Assembly: GCF_900129275.1 (NCBI RefSeq)
Contig: NZ_FQUX01000001.1
Coordinates: 682,001-746,000 of the forward strand
Reading direction: 5' to 3'
Source: Arenibacter palladensis
GTDB lineage: Bacteria > Bacteroidota > Bacteroidia > Flavobacteriales > Flavobacteriaceae
DNA: 64,000 bases
The notes beneath the pieces were generated by a model. The model was not told the origin of the DNA, made no database searches, and worked only from the letters and a program-made list of their open reading frames with translations. Positions 48,419-56,947 of the stretch are shown here, one piece after another; positions within the stretch are counted from its first letter, which is position 1; every line of letters starts with the position of its first letter. Position numbers and translations under genes: made by a program.

Positions 48419-48611
48419 GGCTCTAGAATTCCGGTTTCCTATAGTTGGTTCAACAATTGTATGGGCAACTATTTTAGGATGGAGAAATTTTCATATATTC
48501 ATGTTTCCGGCAATAGACAGTTAAAAAACAAGCTTTTAGAAGGTTTCGAGTATCATTGGCCGCAAATCAGAATTTCAATTTAGAACACAGATAATCATAA
48601 ATTTTTAAACC

Positions 48612-49091
48612 ATGGAAAACAAAACAACATCAAGAAGGGCATCATTTAAAAAATTAGGAATGGGCTTGGCTGCTATATTTGGAATAGGCACGGCTTCTAG
48701 GGCAATGGAAGGAGGTTCAAAACCAAAAAAGGAGGTAGTGGGAGACATCGTTATGGATCAGGACATCCCTTTGTTTTCCGGTGGGGTAAAACATGGAAAT
48801 ACCCTATATATAGCGGGTAAAGGCGCACATGTGGAACCTTTTGAGATCAAGGCACATACCGAGATTGTTTTACAGGAGTTGGAAAAAGAGCTGAAAAAGC
48901 ATGGCTCTTCCATGGAAAAGGTGCTCAAAGTAAATGTGTATTTGGCAGATTTGGCCGATTATAAGGGAATGAACGAAGTATTCAGGGGGCGTTTTGGACC
49001 AAATCCTCCTGTAAGGACCACCGTGGCTACCTATGGGGGCGTACCTGGAAATTCTTTGGTTGAAATGGACTGTATAGCTGCCTTGGACTAA
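48612..49091 (+). CDS. RidA/YjgF family protein with Tat-like signal
   Basis: Protein of 159 residues. The last 120 follow the RidA fold: IPLFSGGVKHGNTLYIAG, VLQELEKELKKHG, and NPPVRTTVATYGGVPGN with the conserved Arg that binds the carboxylate of the substrate. Known members hydrolyse reactive 2-imino acids or related compounds in the cytosol. Here the first 35 residues carry TSRRASFKKLGMG and a hydrophobic stretch, a twin-arginine-type export signal, which is unusual. It is 3 bases to 24 bases before the RraA-like gene depending on that start. Confidence 0.78.
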   Translation: MENKTTSRRASFKKLGMGLAAIFGIGTASRAMEGGSKPKKEVVGDIVMDQDIPLFSGGVKHGNTLYIAGKGAHVEPFEIKAHTEIVLQELEKELKKHGSSMEKVLKVNVYLADLADYKGMNEVFRGRFGPNPPVRTTVATYGGVPGNSLVEMDCIAALD

Positions 49092-49115
49092 AAGATGTAT
49101 AAACATATAAGGATT

Positions 49116-50042
49116 ATGAAGTTCAATTTTATTTTACGGTTCCTTTGTTTTTTTGCTTTGAATTCCGTCGTTTTCGGACAGACCCTTCCCAAGGAGGAAC
49201 TAATTTTTCTGACCTCCGAATGGAAAGGGGAACGCTTTGATGACGGTCGCCCAAAAATTCCGGACGATCTTTTGGAACGGGCAAAAAAAATTGGGATAGA
49301 TGATGCATGGACCGTCCTGGAAAACGAAGGATATAAAAATCAGTTCGAAGGCAATTGGAAAATGGTGCATGATGAGGTTCCTGTGGTAGGCAGGGCACTT
49401 ACTGCCCTGTTTATGCCCAGCAGGCCCGATGTGGAGAAGAACATCAAGGAAAGAGGAATAAATTCCCAAGGGAGGAAGGGCAACACCAATTCATGGCCTA
49501 TAGAGGTACTTACCAAAGGAGACGTTTATGTGGCAGATAGTTTTGGCAAGATCGATGCGGGTACCCTCATTGGTGCTACCCTGGCAACTTCCATTTACAG
49601 TAAGTCCGGCAATGGAGTAGTTTTTAACGGTAGCGCAAGGGATTTGGAAAGTATAAGCCAGATCAAAGGATTTAATGCCTTTGTCCGCGATTTTCACCCG
49701 TCTTTTTTGGAGGAAGAAGTACTTATGGGTCTCAATACCCCAATACGTATTGGTCAGGTAATGGTTTTGCCGGGAGACCTTGTTTTGGCAAAGAGGGAAG
49801 GCGTACTCTTCATTCCTGCCCATTTGGCCGAACAGGTAGTGGGTACCGCCGAATTTGTGGCCCTTAAGGACCAGTTTGGTTTTGAAATGGTAAAGACTAA
49901 GAAATATTCTACAGGAGAGATAGATAGTGATTGGAACGAAAAGCTAAAAGCGGAATTCTTTGAATGGTTGGACAAACACCCGGAATTGATAAAAATGTCC
50001 AAGGAGACTTTGAACAAGATTTTAAGTAAAAGAACATGGTAG
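49116..50042 (+). CDS. RraA-like aldolase family protein, exported
   Basis: Protein of 308 residues from ATG 49116, which opens a clean signal peptide (ending VVFGQ); ATG 49095 is an alternative. The RraA fold is shown by VGRALTALFMPSRPD, KGDVYVADSFGKIDAGTLIG, and VVFNGSARDLESI with the Arg-Asp pair used for substrate and metal in 4-hydroxy-4-methyl-2-oxoglutarate aldolases. About 90 N-terminal and 40 C-terminal residues are extra. Cytosolic relatives cleave 2-oxo acids to pyruvate and a second product. Here the enzyme would work in the periplasm. Actual substrate unknown. Confidence 0.75.
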   Translation: MKFNFILRFLCFFALNSVVFGQTLPKEELIFLTSEWKGERFDDGRPKIPDDLLERAKKIGIDDAWTVLENEGYKNQFEGNWKMVHDEVPVVGRALTALFMPSRPDVEKNIKERGINSQGRKGNTNSWPIEVLTKGDVYVADSFGKIDAGTLIGATLATSIYSKSGNGVVFNGSARDLESISQIKGFNAFVRDFHPSFLEEEVLMGLNTPIRIGQVMVLPGDLVLAKREGVLFIPAHLAEQVVGTAEFVALKDQFGFEMVKTKKYSTGEIDSDWNEKLKAEFFEWLDKHPELIKMSKETLNKILSKRTW

Positions 50043-50548
50043 TCCAAGCACGCAATTTAATCATAAGTATTAAGAGCTGCTGTATCATGGCCGTTATCCC
50101 CTTGATAGTTTTGATTGGCTGTAAGCAAAAAGTGGATCAAAGCCCAACTAAGGTTATGGGGGAGGAACAAGTTCAAATTACCATCGATGAAGTTCAACAG
50201 GCCGTGTCCATTTTTAATGAAGCTATGGTGAATCCTACGGTGGAACTCATGGACGGCCTATGTGCGGACGAGCTTACTTACGGGCATTCCAGTGGACTTA
50301 TCCAGAACAAGGCAGAATTTATAGACGATATTGTTAACGGGCCATTCGATTTTTTGTCATTGGAAGCTGCAGATCAGTCGATCCACATTTCGGGCAATAC
50401 AGCCATAGTCCGCCATATTTTCCTGGCCAAGGGCACCAATGCCGGGGAGGCTGCGGATGTCCGTATAGGCAATGTACAGGTATACCAAAAAGACAAGCAG
50501 GGTAAACTTAAGCTTTTGGCCAGACAGGCCTATAAATTGCCAAACTAA
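50036..50548 (+). CDS. SnoaL/DUF4440-like lipoprotein
   Basis: Protein of 170 residues with a lipobox (VLIGC). The rest follows the NTF2/SnoaL cone fold: VQQAVSIFNEAMVNPT, DELTYGHSSGLIQNKAEFI, and NTAIVRHIFLAKGTN strands. Such proteins may be isomerases, hydratases or binding proteins; none is assigned here. Its start overlaps the RraA-like stop by 7 bases, so the two are coupled. A start at ATG 50087 would also keep the signal. Confidence 0.65.
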   Translation: MVVQARNLIISIKSCCIMAVIPLIVLIGCKQKVDQSPTKVMGEEQVQITIDEVQQAVSIFNEAMVNPTVELMDGLCADELTYGHSSGLIQNKAEFIDDIVNGPFDFLSLEAADQSIHISGNTAIVRHIFLAKGTNAGEAADVRIGNVQVYQKDKQGKLKLLARQAYKLPN

Positions 50549-50572
50549 CTAAACTACCTAAACCGACCAATT

Positions 50573-51661
50573 TTGAAAAAACCAACTATTTATTCCATAT
50601 GCCTTGGCGTGGCTGCTATATTGCTGCTAGTTGTTCTGGGCATGATCCTTACACATAACCTAGAAAATGCAGGTCTTTTAATAATGGCCTTTTTTGCACT
50701 TCTGGCCGTTGGCTTCAGTGGTTATAAATCTTTGAACAGTTATGTTTTTACTGCCTCCATATTTGCTGGGGTAGCCCTTGCCCTATATTATCCACAATAC
50801 TTTCTGCAAATAGGCGATTTTAAGCTCACGGCCTTAATTATACCCTTGATCCAGCTGATCATGTTCGGCATGGGAACCTCCATGAGGATTAGTGATTTTG
50901 CGGAAGTTATCAAGTCTCCCAAAGGCGTTATGGTCGGGGTCACCGCACAGTTGGGGATTATGCCGATTATGGGCTTTGCACTGGCTAAATTTAGCAATTT
51001 TCCACCGGAGATAGCCGCTGGAATTGTGTTGATAGGGTGTTCCCCCAGTGGGGTAGCGTCCAATGTAATGGCCTATTTGGCCAAGGCCAACCTGGCCCTC
51101 TCCATCACTATAACCTCTATCTCAACACTTTTAGCCCCCTTTGTTACCCCGCTATTAATGAAATTGTTGGCAGGCGAATTTATAGAAATTGATGTACTGG
51201 ACATGATGTGGAGTATTGTAAAGATGATTATACTGCCCTTGGGTGCCGGACTTCTGCTAAACCGTTTGAGGGGGGATAAGGGGAAATGGTTGGACAAGGC
51301 TCTTCCCGTAATTTCTATGTTGGGGATCGGTCTTATAATTGTGGTAATAACGGCAGCGGGAAGGGATAGCCTTTTGGATATTGGCGGAATCTTAATGTTA
51401 TTGGTACTGATCCATAATTTATTCGGCTATATGCTAGGGTATTGGTATGCCCGACTATTGAGATTGAATGAGCAGGATTCACGAACCATTGCTTTGGAGG
51501 TGGGGATGCAGAACGGAGGCCTTGCTTCGGGCATCGCAAATTCATTGGGTAAGATAGCCACAATGGGTCTGGCACCGGCGGTATTTGGACCACTAATGAA
51601 TATAACCGGATCTATTTTAGCTTCCTACTGGCACAAGAGACCTCCAAAAGAGGGACATTGA
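50573..51661 (+). CDS. Bile acid:sodium symporter (BASS) family transporter
   Basis: Membrane protein of 362 residues with about 10 helices, starting at a TTG codon. The BASS core is visible: MFGMGTSMRISDF, IGCSPSGVASNVMAYLAKANLALS (crossover helix region) and LEVGMQNGGLASGIA. Family members import organic acids with sodium, including 2-oxo and bile acids. With an exported lactonase and aldolase beside it, uptake of a sugar acid or oxo acid is a fair inference. Confidence 0.85.
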   Translation: MKKPTIYSICLGVAAILLLVVLGMILTHNLENAGLLIMAFFALLAVGFSGYKSLNSYVFTASIFAGVALALYYPQYFLQIGDFKLTALIIPLIQLIMFGMGTSMRISDFAEVIKSPKGVMVGVTAQLGIMPIMGFALAKFSNFPPEIAAGIVLIGCSPSGVASNVMAYLAKANLALSITITSISTLLAPFVTPLLMKLLAGEFIEIDVLDMMWSIVKMIILPLGAGLLLNRLRGDKGKWLDKALPVISMLGIGLIIVVITAAGRDSLLDIGGILMLLVLIHNLFGYMLGYWYARLLRLNEQDSRTIALEVGMQNGGLASGIANSLGKIATMGLAPAVFGPLMNITGSILASYWHKRPPKEGH

Positions 51662-51722
51662 TTCAAATATTAAAGTTAAATTTGGCCCAACTAGAAATAT
51701 TTGAATTACAAGTTGATTGATT

Positions 51723-53939
51723 ATGAGTAAAATTTATGGGTGCTTACTACTATTGGTGATAGTTGGTTGTGGTAAGAAGGAATACAAGGATAAGATTTAT
51801 GTAAAACCAGAAATTGTAAGGGAAGCTCCGTCAGATTTTCTTTCTCCCGAGGAAAGTCTTGAAAAGTTTTATCTGCCCGAAGGATATAAGATAGAACTGG
51901 TGGCATCCGAACCTATGGTAAACGAACCGGTGGCTATAGCTTGGGACGGAAACGGCAAGATGTATGTGGCCCAAATGGACACCTATATGCAAAATGTGGA
52001 TGCCATTGGTGAAGATGAACCTATCAGTCAGATAAAACTTCTGGTAGACCTGGATGGGGATGGAAAAATGGACAAGAGTACCGTCTTTATCGACAGTCTT
52101 TTATTACCCAGGATGATTTTGCCCCTCGATGACCGACTTATTGTAAATGAAACCTACTCCTATGATCTATGGAGTTATAGGGATACCGATAACGATGGTG
52201 TGGCGGACGAAAAGATCAGGGTTTATGAAAATCCAAAGAGAAGGGGAGGCAACCTGGAACACCAACAGAGTGGTTTGGTTTGGAACTTGGATAATTGGGT
52301 GTACACGACCTATAACCCCCTGCGGTTCAGGTTTAACAAAGACGGTGTTCAAGTGGATTCCTTGGTAGGCGGTTCTAGCGGACAATGGGGCCTAACCCAG
52401 GACGATTTGGGGAATATGTATTATTCTTCCGCTGGATCCGAAATAGCAGCATATAATTTTCAAATACCTCCAATATATGGTGATTTAAACCCTGAGGGAC
52501 AGATTTCAGAGGGATTTATGGAGCCTTGGCCAGTGGTTGGTACACCTGATGTTCAAGGAGGTGCAGAATTAAGGTTAAAGCCAGATGGCACCCTTAATAA
52601 ATTTACCGGGGTTGCCGGACAAGAGATATTTAGGGGCGATAAATTGCCTCCTTCAACCTATGGGGACCTTTTTATTCCGGAACCTGTGGGCAGATTGGTA
52701 CGTAGGGCGAAAGTAAAAAATGAGAACGGGAAAAAAGTGCTGTACAATGCATATGACGAGGCCGAGTTCTTGGCATCTACAGATTTGAACTTTAGACCTG
52801 TACAGGCACAAACAGGACCGGATGGGAGTCTTTATATTGTGGATATGTACCGTGGCATAATCCAGGAAGGAAATTGGACCAGGGAAGGAAGTCATTTAAG
52901 ACCGGTTATTCTTCGCAAAGGATTGGACAAGAACATAGGTAGGGGAAGAATATACCGTATAGTCCATGAAGACATTAAACCGGCAGGAAAACCAAATCTT
53001 TTGGATAAATCCGCAGCTGAACTAGTGGATTATTTAGGACATCCCAACGGATGGTATAGGAATACGGCACAAAAGCTAATTATAATAAAAGGAGATATGG
53101 GGGTTGTTCCCAAACTAAAGGAAATAGCCCTGGATAACGAGTCCTTTTGGACAAATAACTTTGGGGACCAGGATTATGCACTCCAAAGGGTTCATGCTCT
53201 TTGGACATTGGAGGGGCTCGGAGTTGTAGACAGAAACTTGGTACTCGAAAAGTTCAACGATGAGGATTACAGGGTCCGTATAGCAGCTGTCCGCTTGAGC
53301 GAGGAATTTTTGAAGAAGGACGATCAAGGAATTTTGAAGGCATTGGCCCCTTTGCAAAATGATGAGGATATTAATGTGGTAAATCAGTTGGCACTAAGTT
53401 TACGATATTCCAAAAGTGCGGAAGCCGAAGAACTATCCAGCTCCATAGGAAAGCAATACGAGGACAATGAAATGGTCACGGCTTCCATTGGCCTGGGAAT
53501 AAAGGCCAAGGATTCAGATTTTCTAAAATTCAAGGAAAGAATTGCCAACAGTAGTAGAATTCATAAAATAACGGCCTTGGCCGGATATGACATTTACAGG
53601 CAGACCTGTGTTACCTGTCATGGTCCTGATTTAAAAGGGGTTCCAAATGGTGAAAATTCCTTGATAGCACCGCCATTAATAGGGTCACCTAGGGTAACGG
53701 GTGATAAGGATGTACTTGTAAGTATCCTATTGAACGGATTAACGGGTCCAATAGAAGGTAAGGAATATGGCATTATGCTTCCAATGGGCTCCAATGACGA
53801 TGAGTGGATCGGTCAAGTAGCTACTTACATCCGTGCCATGAACAGTGCTTCTATGGTCCGCGGAAAAGAAGTAGGTGAGATAAGGGCAAAAAATTCGGAC
53901 AGGAAAAACTATTGGACATTAAAGGAATTATTGAACTAG
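51723..53939 (+). CDS. PVC-type heme-binding membrane-bound dehydrogenase
   Basis: Lipoprotein (lipobox VIVGC) of 738 residues starting at ATG 51723. The N-terminal propeller (about 45-430) begins LPEGYKIELVASEPMVNEP, typical of the membrane-bound dehydrogenase domain. HEAT-like repeats occupy about 440-620. The C-terminal cytochrome c domain has CVTCH (Cys 629, Cys 632, His 633) and a distal Met in IMLPMG. Relatives are thought to oxidise sugars in the periplasm and pass electrons to the heme. It closes the exported enzyme row at 47.4-53.9 kb. Confidence 0.85.
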   Translation: MSKIYGCLLLLVIVGCGKKEYKDKIYVKPEIVREAPSDFLSPEESLEKFYLPEGYKIELVASEPMVNEPVAIAWDGNGKMYVAQMDTYMQNVDAIGEDEPISQIKLLVDLDGDGKMDKSTVFIDSLLLPRMILPLDDRLIVNETYSYDLWSYRDTDNDGVADEKIRVYENPKRRGGNLEHQQSGLVWNLDNWVYTTYNPLRFRFNKDGVQVDSLVGGSSGQWGLTQDDLGNMYYSSAGSEIAAYNFQIPPIYGDLNPEGQISEGFMEPWPVVGTPDVQGGAELRLKPDGTLNKFTGVAGQEIFRGDKLPPSTYGDLFIPEPVGRLVRRAKVKNENGKKVLYNAYDEAEFLASTDLNFRPVQAQTGPDGSLYIVDMYRGIIQEGNWTREGSHLRPVILRKGLDKNIGRGRIYRIVHEDIKPAGKPNLLDKSAAELVDYLGHPNGWYRNTAQKLIIIKGDMGVVPKLKEIALDNESFWTNNFGDQDYALQRVHALWTLEGLGVVDRNLVLEKFNDEDYRVRIAAVRLSEEFLKKDDQGILKALAPLQNDEDINVVNQLALSLRYSKSAEAEELSSSIGKQYEDNEMVTASIGLGIKAKDSDFLKFKERIANSSRIHKITALAGYDIYRQTCVTCHGPDLKGVPNGENSLIAPPLIGSPRVTGDKDVLVSILLNGLTGPIEGKEYGIMLPMGSNDDEWIGQVATYIRAMNSASMVRGKEVGEIRAKNSDRKNYWTLKELLN

Positions 53940-53943
53940 TATA

Positions 53944-53985
53944 AAAGGGGCAAAAGGAGGCTACATAAGTATCCGTTGCCCCTTT
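53944..53985. terminator. Bidirectional terminator between convergent operons
   Basis: AAAGGGGCAA (53944-53953) pairs perfectly with TTGCCCCTTT (53976-53985). Runs of T on one side and A on the other let it stop transcripts from the dehydrogenase and the Gfo/Idh/MocA gene. The stem overlaps the last codons of the latter. Confidence 0.7.
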
Positions 53986-54953
53986 AAATTACTTTCCTCC
54001 AATTTTTCTATAACGATCATATTTTTAACGGCATCCTCCAAGGGGGTAGGTACTGGGGTGTTATCTTTTGCGGCCAAGGCGAAAAGATCGGCCTGAATGG
54101 TGTATTGATTGCAGGTCTCAAATTCAATGGTTTGGCATTCTTCGCCTATAGTGACCCATATTTTGGAAGGCCTGTCTATGGGCGGATTAAAGGGCAGTTC
54201 AAATTTTATATTTCCTTTGGTGCCGAAAATTTGTGCTTGTTGATTGTCCGCCAATTGTGTAGCGCTAAAAAATACCGATGTACCAGCTTCAAACTCCAGT
54301 ATTCCGGAGGCTAGGACATCTACCTTAAATTCGGGATGGTATTCGATTACCGAAGAAATGCTTTTAGGTTCCGAATTGAACAAAAAACGGGAGAGGGAAA
54401 TTGGATAGCATCCAATATCCATTAAACTACCACCCCCGAACTCCTTATTGTTTACAATGCTATTGGGGTCATCTTCATAAAAGGAGAAAGAAGATTGAAT
54501 GGTTTTAATGTCACCAATAACTTTTTGGTCCACTAATTCCTTAACCTTTATCCATTGGGGATGATGTCTATACATAAAGGCTTCCATAACCTTTAAGTGC
54601 GGGTACTTTTTGGCTTCCTGCAACAATTTTTGGGCTTCTTGGCTAGATAGACCAATAGGTTTTTCAACTAGAACATGTTTGTTCGCCTCCAAAGCCTTAA
54701 TGGCCCATTGCACGTGCAGATGATTGGGCAATGGTATATAGACGGCATCTACTTCCTTATTGGCCAATAATTCCTCATAGGAACCGTATGGTTTTTCTAT
54801 TTTAAATGGCTTGGATATGGCTTTGGCCTTTTCCAAATTTCTGGATGCAATAGCATAAACCTCACCATATTGGCAGTTGAGCATAGCCGGTATTACGTGC
54901 TCCGTTGCAATATGGGCAGTGCCCAAAATTCCCCATTTAAGTTTTTTGCCCAT
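53961..54953 (-). CDS. Gfo/Idh/MocA family oxidoreductase
   Basis: Cytosolic NAD(P)-dependent dehydrogenase of 330 residues without signal peptide. The nucleotide-binding fold starts WGILGTAHIATEHVIP. HVLVEKPIGLSS has the EKP motif with the catalytic Lys region, and GGGSLMDIGCYPIS is the typical C-terminal domain entry. Family enzymes oxidise or reduce sugars and inositols. It is last in the minus-strand operon, 6 bases behind a DapA-type gene, so its substrate may be a sugar released by the PUL. Confidence 0.88.
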   Translation of the reverse strand: MGKKLKWGILGTAHIATEHVIPAMLNCQYGEVYAIASRNLEKAKAISKPFKIEKPYGSYEELLANKEVDAVYIPLPNHLHVQWAIKALEANKHVLVEKPIGLSSQEAQKLLQEAKKYPHLKVMEAFMYRHHPQWIKVKELVDQKVIGDIKTIQSSFSFYEDDPNSIVNNKEFGGGSLMDIGCYPISLSRFLFNSEPKSISSVIEYHPEFKVDVLASGILEFEAGTSVFFSATQLADNQQAQIFGTKGNIKFELPFNPPIDRPSKIWVTIGEECQTIEFETCNQYTIQADLFALAAKDNTPVPTPLEDAVKNMIVIEKLEESNLKGQRILM

Positions 54954-54959
54954 ACTTTT

Positions 54960-55871
54960 TTATGCGACCTGTGACCCTGCGAACTGGTCTAAATATTCCT
55001 TCACCTTTTCCCTTTCCCTATTTTCAAATTTTCTTAATGGAAGGGCCATATGGTCCTCGCAGATATCCATTACCGAAAGGGCACATTTGATGCCCTTGGT
55101 TATTCTAGAAGCATTCTTGCCCACGCAATAAATACTACTGTTAACAAAGGCCACCTTATTGCGAAGTATTTTTATATCTTCTAAATTGTTTGCCACAGAG
55201 GCATTATATAGATCAACAAATAACTCTGGTAGGAAATTTGCTCCTCCCGCTACGGCTCCATGACCACCATAAATTATAGTTTCCGGTAAAAACAATTCTG
55301 TACCTACAATGATGGAAAATTCTGGAGTTTCCTTAAAAGCTTCAATAAGCGAGTAGAAATAGGACATATCACCCGAGCTGTCCTTGATACCTATGGCACC
55401 TAATTCCTTAGCCCTTTTTACCGTTTCCAGGGAAAGGTGAAGTTTGGTACAGCTTGGCATATTGTACATCATAACCGGCAAAGACAATTGTGGAATTAAA
55501 CGCTCCAAATAGTCGATCATTTCTTCTTGGGAAATGGGAAGATAATACGGAGGGGCTACCACCACTGCATCTGCACCAGCGTCTTTGGAGTGGGCTGCAA
55601 TGTCCAGGGAACCGTTAAAGGAGGTATCGGTTATTCCAACCAGTACAGGAACCCTACCACGGATATATTTACAAGCCTTTGTAATTAGCTCTTTGCGCAA
55701 TGCATAACTAAGACTGGGAGCTTCCCCGTTGGTGCCTAAAAGGAATATGCCGTGTATACCGCCAGTAATAAGGTGCTCTATAAGCTTTTCCAATCCTTTT
55801 TCATCTAAACCACCGTCTGCGTTGAGAGGGGTGACCATTGGGGGAATGATCCCTTTTAATTCTAATGCCAT
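54960..55871 (-). CDS. DapA (dihydrodipicolinate synthase) family aldolase
   Basis: Cytosolic TIM barrel of 303 residues. Schiff-base Lys 163 lies in GIKDSSGD, and the proton-relay Tyr 136 in MMYNMPSC. LLGTNGEAPSLS is the carboxylate-binding loop. The family covers dihydrodipicolinate synthase, KDG aldolase, N-acetylneuraminate lyase and others. The catabolic neighbourhood (Gfo enzyme, alpha-glucuronidase-like protein, second DapA-type) argues for a 2-oxo acid aldolase in sugar breakdown rather than lysine synthesis. It is 142 bases downstream of the second family member. Confidence 0.85.
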   Translation of the reverse strand: MALELKGIIPPMVTPLNADGGLDEKGLEKLIEHLITGGIHGIFLLGTNGEAPSLSYALRKELITKACKYIRGRVPVLVGITDTSFNGSLDIAAHSKDAGADAVVVAPPYYLPISQEEMIDYLERLIPQLSLPVMMYNMPSCTKLHLSLETVKRAKELGAIGIKDSSGDMSYFYSLIEAFKETPEFSIIVGTELFLPETIIYGGHGAVAGGANFLPELFVDLYNASVANNLEDIKILRNKVAFVNSSIYCVGKNASRITKGIKCALSVMDICEDHMALPLRKFENREREKVKEYLDQFAGSQVA

Positions 55872-56013
55872 ATATTTTCTTTAGTTGGAACAAAGTAAAT
55901 TTAAAAGGCAAGGGTGTACCACAACTATATTATTTAAAACAGATAATATATTGACCCTTGTGTCTTTTATCCCAAAGTTTTGTCAGAAATTGTTTAGGCC
56001 GCATTTATCAAGG

Positions 56014-56946
56014 TCAATAAATGTTGGACCTTTGGGCCTTAAGCTGGTTTTCGAGCTTAATTATTGTATCTATGTGTTGGTCCGCCAATTTTTTATGTAC
56101 GGCATCAAAGTGAAGGATAGGATGGCGAACATTGGGCGTGTTGTATATTCCTTGTCGATACAATAGGCGTTTAAAGAAATGTATGGAAATATCCAGGTGT
56201 TGATTGGAAAAGGTCAGCACAGGAATAATTTTCCCGAAAAGGGCCTCGGCATCCTCCGTCCTACCTTCTATATACATACGGTAGATGCTGGTGTAAATGA
56301 AATGCATTCCAGTGGGCATAAAGGCATGTACACCTCTTTGGAGTCCTTCCATCATTTGGGTAACGGCCCAGCCCCCGCTAACGTTCAATTTCCCTTGGGT
56401 AAGTTCTAAAATTCTTGAATATTTCGGACCCGCTGGGACGGTTTCAATTTTTAAACATTGGAATGTAGCCACTTTTTCAAATAAATCTACTATAAGTTCA
56501 TCCGACAGGCCATAACCGGTAGCATCCCAATCTTGTAGCATAATCACTTCTGGATCAAGCGCCGCCAATTCCATAAAATGATTCTTGAACTGGTTCTCCT
56601 CTATATAAGGAATCTGGAATAGAACATTCTTACAGCCCAGTTGTATATAGGCCTTTAGAAGTTCCTTGCTTTTATTTAGATCCGTTTCCCCTGCACCTCC
56701 AATAACTGGGATCCTATCCCCTACGGTTTCCAATACTGTCGATAGCATTTCCAATCTTTCCGAATGGGATAATTTATATACTTCTGCGGCCATTGCCGGC
56801 ACCAATATACCCGCAACTCCGGCCTTTAATGCTTCTTCAACATTGTTCTTTAGGGCTTTATGGTCAATGGTATCCTCTTTGGTAAAGGGCGTATTGAGCA
56901 CGGTAACAATTCCTTTTAGTGGGAAGAGCTTTTTTTGGGCCAACAT
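56014..56946 (-). CDS. Divergent DapA-family protein lacking the YN motif
   Basis: TIM-barrel protein of 310 residues from ATG 56946; an ATG at 56973 would overlap the preceding gene by 26 bases. The Schiff-base Lys is kept (Lys 166 in CLKIETVPAG), but the strand that normally carries YNxP reads VIMLQDWDATGY, so the relay Tyr is missing. The loop AMAAEVYKLS takes the place of GTNGE. It keeps the lyase scaffold with changed chemistry, perhaps a dehydratase or an aldolase for an unusual sugar acid. Same operon as the alpha-glucuronidase-like protein (1 base apart). Confidence 0.75.
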   Translation of the reverse strand: MLAQKKLFPLKGIVTVLNTPFTKEDTIDHKALKNNVEEALKAGVAGILVPAMAAEVYKLSHSERLEMLSTVLETVGDRIPVIGGAGETDLNKSKELLKAYIQLGCKNVLFQIPYIEENQFKNHFMELAALDPEVIMLQDWDATGYGLSDELIVDLFEKVATFQCLKIETVPAGPKYSRILELTQGKLNVSGGWAVTQMMEGLQRGVHAFMPTGMHFIYTSIYRMYIEGRTEDAEALFGKIIPVLTFSNQHLDISIHFFKRLLYRQGIYNTPNVRHPILHFDAVHKKLADQHIDTIIKLENQLKAQRSNIY

Positions 56947-56947
56947 G

